DNA from: Hymenoscyphus infarciens
Taxonomy: Eukaryota > Ascomycota > Leotiomycetes > Helotiales > Helotiaceae
NCBI GenBank assembly: GCA_001414345.1
Contig: LLCB01000035.1
Span: 124,001 to 188,000 of the forward strand
DNA: 64,000 nt
Direction of reading: 5' to 3'
Position numbers and translations under genes: made by a program. Below the pieces are notes generated by a model. That model saw only the letters and a list, made by a program, of their open reading frames with translations, had not been told where the DNA came from and did no database searches. Shown in pieces: positions 11,107 to 22,648 of the stretch. Every line of letters begins with the position of its first letter. Position 1 is the first letter of the stretch.

Positions 11107-13483
11107 ATGTTCAATTGTAGCGCCTGCATGGAGCGCTGCCTGCATGGTCTCATCGGAAATGCCTCCATCTCAACGCCATCTATTCGAAATTCAGTTGTAA
11201 CGGCCACGGCCTTGGGAAGAGATCTTTCCCGCAACTACGGTACCTCCTCTTCCTCCGCCAGCAGCAGCCGCCCTCCCAAGCAGTACGACTCCAGCAGTCA
11301 TTACAGCCAGCCGAGATATGAAGCAAGACCGAATTTGGAACGAAGAGCCCCGGACTCGAAGCAAGGGGGCTTCCAATTGCGCCGGAAGGATTACAAGCTC
11401 GAGAGAGCTATGCATGGCGTTTTGTCAAAACACCCGGTGTACGGGAGCGATCCGGTGAAGTTGGCAGAATACATACGGAAGGCGCTGAAAGGAGATGATT
11501 TCGAGACTGCTCTTGCTGTAGTTCGAGCCGCGAGCAAGGGACTTTCTTGTACTGTTAGCTGGAATCATTTGATTGATTGGCAGATGAGCAAGGGGAAAAT
11601 GAATGCTGCGCTGAAAACGTATAATGAAGTATGCAGTCAATCCGTTTTGTTAATCATAAGCTATACAATAATTAACCTCTCCTTAGATGAAAAAAAGAGG
11701 ACAGGCTCCCGATTCGCATACCTTCTCCATCATCATCAGGGGCTGCACCGAACATAGAGATTTGAAGGCCGCGCTGGGAAAGGTCATGGCGATTTACCAC
11801 TCGATGTTGATAGACAAATCTCCCGTCAAACCGAACACGATACATTTGAACGCCATCTTGAAGATGTGCGCAAGAGCGAAGGATATGGATGCCATGTTTG
11901 GCGTGGTTGCTTCAATGCCTTACAAAGGCCTAACTGCACCAAACAATCTCACATTCACAACTATTCTCAATGCCCTTCGCATAGATACATTCGTTGATTC
12001 GAGAAGTAACCTCACACCAATGCAGCAAAGGCAAAATACCCAAGACGCCATCAAAAAGGGTCGGCATATTTGGATGGACATCACAAAGCGGTGGAGACAT
12101 GGAGATATATGGATCGACGAGGAACTTGCATGTTCAATGGGACGATTAATGCTCCTGGGTAGTGAGCGAGACTGGGACGACATTCTTTCTTTGATCGAGC
12201 AAGCCTTCAACATCCCTCGCCAAATCCCCAAGTTTGGTACCACACAACGTAGCATCGTCCACCCGGCCAGTCAAGGACGCATGTCAGAATTGAGAAGCGG
12301 GGAAGAAGTGGAAGAATCAGTTTCTCCGGCCACTGTTGTCTCTGAAGGCTCTTCAGAGGACTCTTCAGAAAATTATCCTGAAAGTTCTCCTGAAGGCTTA
12401 CAAGAAGTCGAAGCACAGTCGGCTCCGGTAGCCATAGACAATTTCAAGCCTGTCTCCCTACCTACGCCACCAAAGAGCATTGGAGACGCCTATGCCAAAC
12501 CCGGACGAAATTTGTTATCTCTCGTCCTCGCGGCTGTAGAGAAATTGAACCTGAAAGAGGTCGCCTATAAATACTGGAACATCATGGTAAAGGAAATTGG
12601 AGTCAAGCCTGACCCCGAAAATTTCCATGCCTACTTAAGAATCCTACGAAAAGCTCGTGCAAGTTCCGAAACCATCGAACTTCTCCAAACCATGAACTTA
12701 ACTGAGATGCGAAAAGCCACCTTCCGCATCGCAATCGCAGCCTGCGAACGCGACAAAAACAATCGCAACGCCTTCGCCAACGCCGGAAAACTCCTCGACC
12801 TAATGACCGACTCCCTTCGCGTCCCGGACATTCCAGTCCTAACACGCTACCTCGAAATCGCCGTCTCCCCCAGCGAAAACATCAGCCGTCTCGATCACGG
12901 GAAGCGGATCCTACGAGCTCTAGACCGTCTAGGACCATCAATGTTAAACATCAAATCTCTCCTTATTTACGGCGACGCCGAAGTCCCAATGACCAAGGTT
13001 GAACTCCAAGAATTCCAAGAAACCGTTTTCCTCCTTATCCGTCGTATGATTGCAGCCTACGATATCTGTATGGACAAAGCTCTAGTTGATCGTTCAAAAT
13101 ACGGAGAACTCTCCGCCCAACGCGCAAAATTATCTGCCTACGTAACACGTTATAAGAATCACAATGTTATCAAGGATGTTTCTCCTACTATTGAACCACC
13201 AACTGAGATCCGTACTCTACCCGCTCACCTTATGCGTTATGTGGATGCACATGGTCTTTCCAAGCCCATGGTCATGGCGCAGAAGAGCGATAAGACGTGG
13301 GAGAAGTTTGTGGGTGAGGTGGAGAATGAATACAAGCTTTTAAATGCTTTACGCGACAATGGACAACCGAAGAACACCGAGAGTGTGAAGAATAGTGTCT
13401 CTGAAAGCGCGACTGAGAAGATTGCCGAGGAGGAGCGGATTGCTGCTGAGAAATTATCGGAGAGCTTCAGAGCTGCTCAGTAG
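11107..13483 (+). CDS. Mitochondrial pentatricopeptide repeat protein
   Basis: Two exons (11107-11628 and 11687-13483) give 772 aa. The start at 11107 is the first ATG; the frame upstream opens only with GTG. The N-terminus (FNCSACMERCLHGL, then basic, serine-rich and acid-poor) fits a mitochondrial presequence of the type common in fungal PPR proteins. PPR-like helical pairs follow: VSWNHLIDWQMSKGKMNAAL, then PDSHTFSIIIRGCTEHRDLK, NTIHLNAILKMCARAKDMDA and NLTFTTILNALR. A serine/glutamate-rich insert at residues about 375-420 separates them from a second helical region (FHAYLRILRKARASSETIEL). Family role: binding and stabilising or translating specific mitochondrial RNAs. It could be the Ccm1/Dmr1-type factor, but I cannot settle which yeast PPR it matches, so no symbol is given. 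Confidence 0.85.
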
Positions 13484-14121
13484 ATGTATCAAAAATCCCC
13501 TACAGCATCGGAGCTGTTGTACACTCTAGAATGGTGTAGGGAAAACTTCTTCCCAAACCATGTGTAAAAACTTCTACAAATAGACGACACAGCGGAGGGG
13601 GCTCCTCTTTGTACCATCAACCAAATGTATCATACAACTTCTAAATCTCGCCTCCTGAGATGAAAATCAAATACCAACGCTACCGTGTAGGCGTTCATAG
13701 CAGCTACCAAACGTATTGTGTCAACGGACCTCGAAGAATCAGACCTTAGATTCGGTCCTTGACCCAGTCAATCTCAAACAATATTTTTTTCGACTGTGTC
13801 ATAAGCGAGTTGATTGTTTTTTCTTCGAAAATTGTATCCGATTCGAAGACAAAACCACAACGAACATCTGCTCTCACTGTGTATTGTATTGTAATTTCAT
13901 TTGTGTCTAGACCTATTTCTTTGTAGTAATAATAATGGAGAATCGAAAGAGAAAGAATTGTATACAGTGCTGATGTTTCAACAACCACACCTCCTTTCCA
14001 GCGTCTATCATCCATAAAGTAATGCCATAACAATATCTCCACAACTGAACCTCAACTCTCTCTCCGCCCATGAAATGGTGATCATAACAACATACTCAAC
14101 CTCCCCACTCAACCTCCCCAC
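13484..14121. other. Convergent intergenic region
   Basis: 3' regions of the PPR gene (+) and the orphan gene (-). A 98-codon minus-strand ORF at 13746-14042 is not protein-like. Nothing else is seen. Confidence 0.5.
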
Positions 14122-17100
14122 TCAACCATAAAGCCCCAGATCCCGTAATCCCCTCTCATCCAACGACTTCTCAGTCCCCTCCGTTCGATCTGTCCCTCCA
14201 CCCCTCCTATTCTCAACAGGAAACCTCATCAACCCCTCCCCAAATCCCTCACTCCTCTCTGTATCCGCCTCACTCCCAGTAGCAGTAACAACCTCACTCT
14301 CACTTCCCAAAAAGCTACTCACGACCCTCGTACTCAACTTCCCTGGTTTCGAGACCCGGCGTTGGGAATTCCCAATATCCACCAGCGAACTCGAAGAATT
14401 GCGTGTAAAGCTTTCCGACGCCTTACGTCTCACAACCGTATGACTCCTCGCAAGTGTTGGACTCGTCGGCCTGCTCGACTTTTGACTAGACGGCTTGTGG
14501 GCGTAGGCATGAAAAGCATCAACCAATGCCCCAACTTTATTGGCTTTCGTCTGATCATCCCTCGACCTTTGTCGCTGTCTCGCACCCCCTAATTTCCCAG
14601 AATTATGTTCTTCCCCCGTAACCTCCCAAAGCCCCTTCTCCCTAACCCTCACAGGCTCGACAGCTCCAAGCCTCAAGTTCTCATTACCCGAATTCTCATC
14701 ACCAGTGTTGTTGCTACTCTCGCTTTCCGTGTTTCCCGTTCCGCCCAGTTGCTCTCCAAACGTGGAGAACTTGAATCCTGAGGTGTAGGTCAGTCCCGAG
14801 GCGTAGGAGATGCCTGATGTGGCTCTCATGGGCTCCTTGGTCTCTTTGGCTTGTAGGGTATTGATCATCTCGTCGATTCTGCTGCTGAGTCTTTGTGGTT
14901 GGATTCTTCGGTTAAGTTGGTCACCTTTGAGGTCAAGGGGGAGGACTACTTCTGCTTCTCCGACTGCGGGTTGGCGAAGTTTCGGTGATGGGGTACTCCC
15001 TTTGGTAACTTCAACAACCAAAGGAGCTGTGTCTTGTTCGATGGGAAGGTCATCATCATGCTTTTCTGGATGAGCATCGGCATCTAGAGTTGATATGTGT
15101 TCTTTGACTATGTCTTCGACGTGTTCAAATGAAGCCTCCTCGCTGCCGTTTCGTGGCTCAGAAAACGAATTGATGATGATATCTTGACTGCCGACGATGC
15201 TTGAAATTGGAGGTACCTCCTCCTCAAGCACTTTGTCATTCGCAATGTTTCCATTAACAGAGCCCGTTAGTGATCCACGACTACCACTGTACTCAGTGGA
15301 AACTCTCCGGCGACCCGGCGAGTGTTTATCTTCCTTATCTTTATACTCCATTGCAAGATCAAACCATGTCTTGAAAGACTCCGACATCTGGATCGATCCC
15401 TGTACATAATGACCACTAGAGTCCCTACTAGGATGCGTAGCTTTATACTCTTTCGCAAGATCAAACCAGGTCTTATTCGATTCCGGATCTTCAGACTCCA
15501 AGAAAAGCTCACGCTCTTCATCGCCCATGATATCTCGGAGCATTCGCGTCATCTCTACCTTGGACACCGATTCGCTCGGGGACTCAGAGAACTGGCTGCC
15601 GAGGAAACTTCGTGCAAAATCGCTTTTCACTTCAGTTTCGAAAGGGCACATTTCTTCTAAGGTTTTCTCTTGTTCCTCGAGCTCCTCTCGCTCAACTGCA
15701 ACCACCGGTGGCTCGTTGTAGTTCAGGCTTGAGCAAACTGGTTGACTTTCGAATGTCAATTGCTCGAAAAATTCCGTTTGCAACTCGTATGCACTCATGA
15801 GAGTCTCAGCATTTGCTGGCCCAGAAGCCAATTGGTCGAAGAACGCAATTCCTTCATCGAAGGACGTAAGACCCTCGTCGAAAGATGTGCTTTGTGGTTT
15901 GGCTGCCACAGCTTGTACTGATCCCTGTAACAGCTGGGTGCTTCCCGAGTTTTCCATAGCAGACCACAATCGCTCAATTTGGGGCACCTCCAATAGTCCA
16001 AGGTTGCTATCGTCCACACGATTGTATCCCAGTAAGACCGGGTTTTCATTGATTGGCATCGTGCTTGAAGAAGCTTCCATACTCGGGTGGTTGAGTGAAG
16101 ACGAATTTCGTTCTGCTGGCAACCACAAAATCTCATGTCCCCTTTCTTCCAGTTCTTTCAAACCCGGAATTGGTGCCCAATTTGGATATACTTTGATGAA
16201 GCAGCTTTTGGGATCATAGGTGCAAAAGTTAGAATAACCACGACGTGGTTGCTCATGCAATCCGGCAATCGCTTCGGTTTTGCTGCTGTACTCGACGATG
16301 TGGCCGGCCGAATATCTGGTTTTAGGGAAATTAACATACGTTGGCACTGAGAGAGGCGATGGGGCATTCTCTAAAACGGGTTGCTTGATATCTGGTTTGA
16401 ACGCGACTGGCTTTCCCGGAGAGGTCATCGGGCGCTTTATTATTGGAGACGAAAGACATTCAGACGACTTCTTTTTATTCGTTACGGTGAGATCTAATGT
16501 GACGTGGCGTGGAGTAAGCGACTTGGGTGAAAACTTGTTGAACCGAAATGGCTCTGGTGGTGTACGAAAGTGGATTGATTCCTCGAGCACTTTGTTCGCG
16601 AAGCACCCTGTTTCAACTCGCTCCTTGCAAGATGAAACTCTTTGCCGCCTCATGTAGGGAGTGACCTGTTGAAGCTTAGCTTCTAATTCTTTCAAGGGGT
16701 GATTGGAAGAGATCCTACCTGGCGTAGGATTTCATTTCCAACAGCGATCGTATTCCAGACATCCAACTCCTCCTGCTCCAAGCTCGTATCTTCGCTCCTA
16801 TTGACATGAAAGTTCTTCGTAACCTTGGCTAAAGTGTGTCGAAGGTTTTGCTTCGCGATATCATTTTCAATCAATGCTTCTAGGGAAGAAGTTGACCCTG
16901 TATCCGGTTGTGAAACTTTTTCCCCTTCGATCTTGTTATAGAAATCTGGGTCAAAATCTTGACTGTCGAAACTGGGATCTACTTCACGAACCTGAATAGT
17001 TGGTCTTTGGTCCTGGAAATTTGACGGTTCAAAAATATCTCCTTCTCCGCAAGTGTACAACTGTGAGGCTTTCCTACTTGTAGGATCCAAGCAATCGTCT

Positions 17101-18222
17101 CCTAAAAAATCGACTGCCTTCGTCGGTTGGTACTTCTCCGGAGAAGGACATGCTGAGAGCTCTCCAATATTGGAACCTCCGGCATCGGAAAGATCCCAAT
17201 GTGCTTCTATAAGGGCACAAAGATAATCGTCCGGGGTTTTCGCCCTTTCTTCTGTAACCCACGATTTGATTGAGTCAACCGCAGTTGACTCAGTTGAAGC
17301 AGTTGAAGCATCCCCCCTAGTTTTGACAACTGTTGGGGCATCACTGTTTTTCGCTTTGCCCTTTGCGTTCAAGGACTGGGTTGTTTTTGGAGCGTTTGTA
17401 TCGGTGTTGCTCGATGCCATTAAATCTTCAGCTTGTTTTATCCTGAAGTCTTCGAAAATATTAGCTCCTTCTGCCAAAGTCTTGCTATAGAGCTCTTGCC
17501 TTCTGCCATACACTCCACACGCTCTGTGAAGGACATCCCATCAAGGCTAGCACCTGGAAGATGCAATGAGAGCACTGTTTTGTGGTTTTGAGGTGTTGCG
17601 GGGAGGTCATTCTTCGGCGCAGATTTGATATTGGTTTCATTGTTGGACCAAGAGAGGAACGGATCTGCCAATGAGGACATGACTTCACGTTGGCTTGTGC
17701 TGCGAGAAAGAGTGCTGTATCTGGTAGATACCTTGTTGGTGACTCGACCAAAAATGTCGCTCAAACTTTGGCGTCTTCGGGGTGTGGTTGGTGGTTTGTC
17801 GTTTCCTATATTTGGTGAGTATGGGACACAAGTCTGAGTTGTAAGATATTACCTGTGGTTTCGACAGTTTTGCTTGCTGAAGTGCTCACAGGCCGAGCAG
17901 AGTTCACTTGGGGTATTTGTTCTTCGCTGCCCGAGCTGGAAGCTGAGGGTCTTTGCCGTCGAGAGAAGAGATCCCACGCAGATTTCCTCTTACTAGGGGT
18001 TCTTGTGAGGGTTCTCGGAGTGTTGCTCTCGGAACCAGCTCGTGATCTTCGACGCAACGAAAGGGCTTTTATCGAGCCAAGGAGTCTTCCTTTCTTGGAC
18101 GCAGGACCATTTGCCTCGCGATCTTGAGATGGGTTGTAGGTGTTGCAGGTGAGAGTCGGGTGTGGCTTAGGAGTACGTGGAAAGGGACTGAACTCGACGT
18201 TTGCTGCTTTTGATGTAGCCAT
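14122..18222 (-). CDS. Large disordered protein of unknown function, with an apparent one-base frame break
   Basis: Exons fit at 17853-18222, 16719-17805 and 14122-16665, about 1330 aa in total. I recognise no domain. The protein is rich in serine, proline and charged residues and mostly disordered. The N-terminus has basic, proline-directed sites (PFPRTPKPHP, TPRTLTRTPSKRKSAWDLF) like kinase targets. The middle holds two copies of a short unit, KTWFDLAKEYK and KTWFDLAMEYK, about 32 residues apart (complement of about 15340-15475). Exon 2 changes frame near 17500: the upstream frame reads MSFTERVECMAEG and the downstream frame resumes QELYSKTLAEGANIFEDF. The total exon length is one base short of a multiple of three. 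The gene shares a divergent promoter with the RRM gene. Its size and open frames argue for a real gene; the frame break may be a sequence error or a mutation. Confidence 0.75.
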
Positions 18223-18964
18223 AATGACTTTTTGGAAATCTATCTGGCACCATAATCAGTAGAAAATCGAATTGAGAACAGCGAAATGGAGAAGGAAAGC
18301 TGCAACTTACTTGTCCAAAAGGATTTGATAGACAATGTAACTGGCGAATACAAGTCAACAGGAACGGTTGCTATACCCAAAATTGCAACATGCTAGAATT
18401 GAAAGTGGTTGAAATGAATCTGGTTGGATTGTTGTGAAGAAATTCAACAGGTGAAAGAACCTGGAAGGTACTCACTTACTTCCCCCTGCACGCAAGCGAG
18501 AGCATCGCTCCTGCCCTCGTCTGAAAAAGGGGCAGAGGAAAGCCGGTAGAAATTCGGCAGGCACATCTCGATGTGGATACAATACGAGAACGGTCTTATA
18601 TGGCCTTGAAGGACTATTTCAGTTAAACCACTTATTTGGCTAGATGAAACAAGAATAGTGCTTATATCCTGAAATTATCGTTCCAAGGTTTAGGAATAAT
18701 CGAAATAAAAGTGTTGTGATGCGACGGTAATTCTTGGGTGCCGCCTTTTCTTGTCCCGTCGCGAGCCTGGCCTAGCCTCGCGTGTCACCCAAGTTCGCGA
18801 AGGCGCATTTCTGGCCATCTCCGTTTACCACCAACACCTCCTCAACCACCATCCTTTCTTCTCCGACCCCATACTCGACATATTCATTTGCTCTGATAGA
18901 AGAGCGAATATAAATTACTCGTCTCTTGGTCTACTAATCTTTGTACACTAACCCGCAGCACAAG
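18223..18964. promoter_or_regulatory. Divergent promoter between the orphan gene and the RRM gene
   Basis: These 742 bases lie between two outward-facing start codons. The half next to the minus-strand gene holds likely 5' UTR introns (GT-AG candidates between 18235 and 18500). The rest includes a CT-rich stretch before the RRM gene. No specific operator was identified. Confidence 0.4.
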
Positions 18965-20221
18965 ATGGCGCCAGGAAAACAGGGGGCAGTCGCGGTGGAC
19001 TTAAACACGATGCTCAATAAAGGTGAACACCACCACTGATGGCGCATCAGGGTTGGAAACTCTGTCGCAGACGCTAATACTCTACTCCAACAGATCGACA
19101 ACGCCGCAAGAATGAGGCTCTGGCCGCTGAAGTCTTTGGAAAGAATCGCAGAGCATCCGCGCCGGGAGCTGGCTTTGGCAGTCGCAAGCCAGCTGGTAAA
19201 GCCGTACCATCTCTCGCAAGCAGAATCGGTGTCGCAAAGGTACGTTGTGGATATTCTGGGTCTTTTGGGAGGTAGTCTCTAATACTTCGCAGCCATCGAG
19301 ATCCGTATCTTCAGCCTCCTCGTCGAGAATACAAAAGCCTGCCAGACCAGTTCCACGACCAATGGCCCCGAAGCCTGCTGGGGATGTCAATGCCGACTGG
19401 ACACACGATCTCCATAATCTTAACAGTCCCGATTCTGCTGTCCCTCGAGGCCCAAGAGCAGCGCGTCTCCAGCGTCCTCAACGAGGTAACCGCCAGCAAC
19501 AGCTCCATCATGCGCTCAATGGCTCAGCTTCCTCGCCCGCGCTGAATAGCCAATTCAACATTATCGGCAGCTCAAAGCCAGGAATTTCTATTCGAGGGGT
19601 GGCAGGACCGTATATTGTTGTCGCAAAGAATCTTGCGCCGGGAACAACCGTTGCAGATATTGAGAGCGCAATGCTTCCAATTGGTGGCAAGGTTATGGAA
19701 TGCATTCTCATCGCTGAGAAGCCAAAAGTTATTGCGGAGATTGAGTTTGAGACCAAAGAAGGTGCTGATAATGTCGTGGACACCCTAAACAAACAAAACG
19801 TGGGGTTCACCTTTTCTTCAAATGGTTAACTGTAAGCTAACCTTCCTTGCCACAGGCCGACGGCAATATCCTTTCAGTCTACCACAAAATTGGTGCACCA
19901 GCCTCCAGACCTTCCAGAAATACCACAGGAGCTCCGTTGGGTCCACGAGCAGACACAGAGCGATACTCCGATGACACTCGATCCAGTTATACATCTGAAC
20001 GATACACCCCCAAAGACCGACGAGGAGACCGCGAAGATATAGTAGATGGTTCATACGGATTTGAAGCGATGGAGACTGATGACAACAATTACTCAGACGG
20101 ACGTCGAGGTGGACTATACAGCGACAGCATGGTAGGAGGCCGGGGACGAGATCGTGGACGTGGTGACAGCAGGGACCGAGGACGTGGCAATAACGGAGGT
20201 CGTGGATACAACAACAGATGA
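18965..20221 (+). CDS. RRM-domain RNA-binding protein with RGG tail
   Basis: Four exons (18965-19022, 19094-19239, 19293-19799, 19856-20221) give 358 aa. The third donor is the weak GTGGGG, chosen because it joins TLNKQN to ADGNILSVYHK in phase and completes the RNA recognition motif at residues about 174-248 (YIVVAKNL as RNP2-like strand, IAEIEFE as RNP1-like strand). The C-terminus is arginine/glycine-rich (GGRGRDRGRGDSRDRGRG). The N-terminus VDLNTMLNKDRQRRKNEAL resembles the short UAP56-binding motif of Yra1/ALYREF-type mRNA export adaptors. The order motif-RRM-RGG would fit such an adaptor, but that is inference. It is surely an RNA-binding protein; its pathway is not proven from sequence. 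Confidence 0.85.
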
Positions 20222-20935
20222 AGCAAAGAGGACTCGAATTATCTTTGAAGTCTACAATGACACCAATATACCCAAAGGCGCGCGCGCCCCTTGATGAATT
20301 GGTATGGAGCATCACATAACAGAAAGTTCTGGGAATCTTGCTTTCTGGTCGGAGATATCTGATTGCATACTGATGCGCCTTTAGAAAAAGAGGAGACGAG
20401 CCATTAATTATGTACGAATAAAACGAAACCTAAATGAAATGGGTATAAAATCTATTTTTGCTTGTATCTTGTGAAAATGAACAGAAGGGCTACAATAAAC
20501 AACTCGGCGGTTTTTCACAAGATGTTGCTATTAGTAGGTGACCTACAAATGGTTCGGCCTTTGCTACAAGATATTTCTACAAGATGCCGAAATTGTTACT
20601 GTGGTGTAATTCATCGGTAACCTACAAAGTGCTTAACAAGTTAACATTTTCAATAGCTATCTCCGGGTAGCCTATAAATTACAGAGCTGTTTCCAGATAA
20701 CCTATAAGTAGCCAATTTTTAGTATATATCATTAGATCATACCAGCTGCAGTGAACTCTCTGGCTCTCAATTTTCGTAATTTTCCCGAGAAATTTCCATG
20801 TTGTTTTGAATGCAAGGTTCTCTTGGGTAATTTCTAGATACATGACTTTCTCTTCCCACATATACTACTTCCTGTCTATCCTTCAACCCCAAAATTCCCA
20901 ACACCTCCAACACCCCCAGCACTCGTTTGAGTGCT
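20222..20935. other. Gene-free stretch
   Basis: 3' region of the RRM gene and of the first small secreted protein gene. Between 20530 and 20710 an imperfect word like GGTAACCTACAAA recurs about four times. No ORF of note. Confidence 0.45.
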
Positions 20936-21268
20936 CTACTGCGTGCTGGTTTCTGTTTGAGTGCTCTCCTGTGTACTGGTTTCGGTCTGAATAGTTGTCA
21001 GAGTACTCGTTTGAGTAATTGTCTGAACCCCAATGCCATTCATCCCACCAACAACAACATTAGCCTCGTGAATCAATCTAGTAGTCGTTGCAGAAATTCC
21101 ATTCCCTTGATCCATTTCCGCCTCGATAAACGTATCGTCGTGTCTCCCGAGCCAGTTGAGTCCCGAGACTTTGATGTGCGTTTTGTTGTGTGCGAATTCG
21201 AGGCCTGGGTTTGTCGATGCTGAAGCGCCTAGGGCAAAGAGGAGGATAGAGAGGTTGGTGAGCTTCAT
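20936..21268 (-). CDS. Small secreted protein, copy 1 of a paralogous pair
   Basis: A single exon of 110 aa. It begins MKLTNLSILLFALGASAS, a clear signal peptide likely cut before STNP. The mature part carries LEFAHNKTHIK, an N-glycosylation sequon in a block shared with the neighbour at 21905-22159. The last 30 residues are a threonine/serine/glutamine-rich tail (TQTSTLTTIQTETSTQ) that the neighbour lacks. I recognise no family. A small size and secretion are compatible with an effector or surface protein; that is inference. A doubled 12-mer (TGGTTTGGATGAA-like, about 21290-21320) lies just upstream. Confidence 0.7.
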   Translation of the reverse strand: MKLTNLSILLFALGASASTNPGLEFAHNKTHIKVSGLNWLGRHDDTFIEAEMDQGNGISATTTRLIHEANVVVGGMNGIGVQTITQTSTLTTIQTETSTQESTQTETSTQ

Positions 21269-21904
21269 TTTCGCTGTGTATGAGTAGGTGATGGTTTGGA
21301 TGAATGGTTTGGATGAATGGTTTTTGGGAAGTAAGAAGAGAGAGGAGGGGTGTGAGTGAGATAACTTGCTTGGTGTCTTATATTAGTACTTGCCTTTTAT
21401 AGTGGCTCTTACTAAGTGACGACATGTAAATTAGACTCGAAAACAATTAATATTACGAAATTAAAAAAAGATAACTCACACACTAACCGATAACAATGGT
21501 CCTATTTTGTGCCTCCCTGAAATTCATAAGTTGTGTCATTTTGGGGAAATCGCAAGTGAAGGGCTCATCATAAGAGGCAGCAAAAGTTGTTCAATTGTCC
21601 CAGGTCTCGTTGTTTCAATCGATCTCGGTAAACGACTAAACCAAACGAACGATTAACCGAGATGAACTCGGACAATGGTTCGTTTGGCTTGCACAAGAAC
21701 CTGTTGAGGGCATATGGCACACCAGTTGCTGAGTTACTCATTCCGTTGCAGTTTTGTCCCCGTTAAACAGGATGTTCATTTTTAAATACTCCTTGATTTC
21801 AGAACCAACAACTTCAAATCTCTCCACGTCTCCCATCCCAAAATCCGCAGCCACAGAGTACATTCTCTTCCACACCCACCCCATTTTAATTTCCCACCTC
21901 TCTC

Positions 21905-22159
21905 TCAAGCACTCCCCTGGAGGTCCTGTTTCTTAACAGGCATAATAACAACAGTCCCCTTATTATCGATCCTCATTCTGGTAGCCTCTCCACCCAAAGC
22001 ACCCTCAGTCATCTCCAATGTCATCATCATATTCCCCTCGGAGTTTGCCATTTTAATATGTGTTGCATTGTGTGCGAATTCGATTCTTTTAGGATTTGTG
22101 GCCGCGGAGACGAGACTGCCGATGAATGGAAGGAGAGGGAGGAGCGTTGTGAGCTTCAT
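21905..22159 (-). CDS. Small secreted protein, copy 2 of a paralogous pair
   Basis: A single exon of 84 aa. The start at 22159 gives MKLTTLLPLLPFIGSLVSAA, a signal peptide; the frame stays open upstream, but the extension lacks sense. The mature part has TNPKRIEFAHNATHIK, matching TNPGLEFAHNKTHIK of the upstream-oriented neighbour, including the N-x-T sequon, and then a shared acidic/threonine segment ending in a Val-Val pair. It lacks the T/S/Q tail. The leader contains a run of TGTGATTG units at about 22187-22218. The family is not known to me. Confidence 0.72.
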   Translation of the reverse strand: MKLTTLLPLLPFIGSLVSAATNPKRIEFAHNATHIKMANSEGNMMMTLEMTEGALGGEATRMRIDNKGTVVIMPVKKQDLQGSA

Positions 22160-22186
22160 TTTTATTATTTCGAGATGTGGTCCAGG

Positions 22187-22218
22187 TGTGTGATTGTGTG
22201 ATTGTGTGATTGTGTGAG
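22187..22218. repeat. TGTGATTG tandem repeat in the leader of secreted protein copy 2
   Basis: About four units of an 8-bp word immediately upstream of the start codon. Confidence 0.7.
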
Positions 22219-22219
22219 A

Positions 22220-22648
22220 GTTGTGAAGGTGCATGGGAAGGAAAGAGTATGAGTGAGGCAATCTGATGGGCCTACTTAAATAGTAGCGTCTCTCACCGAG
22301 AGACTCTAGGTAAAATAGACATGGCATGTCAATTGTCATGACGAAACGTTGAAAAATAGTGTTTGGGTTACCCCCATCTCTCTTCGCCGCCGCGTTCTGT
22401 TAGGGCAGGGGCGAACCTAGTCGGACCCTTTATAGTAGGGTCATCTACATTCCTGGTCACGGCATATCAGCGAGGAGTATAAATATGGTAAGTAGGCACT
22501 TACTAGTAACTATGTCCTAAATTTTGAATCAGTGCCTAGTCACATGCATGGACAACATACGTAATTGGGAGAAAAAGAAAGAAAAGTTGCCTAGTCAAAA
22601 AACTCGGCTTATTGGGCTCAATGATCTTCATGCAATGTCTCGAGTCTG
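22220..22648. other. Gene-free stretch
   Basis: Upstream region of secreted protein copy 2. Nothing recognisable was found. Confidence 0.4.

Noticed and set aside
20936..22159. Small secreted pair as ribosomal-peptide precursors for the UstYa-like gene
   Set aside because: Neither has repeated cores bounded by KR or KK sites, and they lie 11 kb from the UstYa-like gene with housekeeping genes between.
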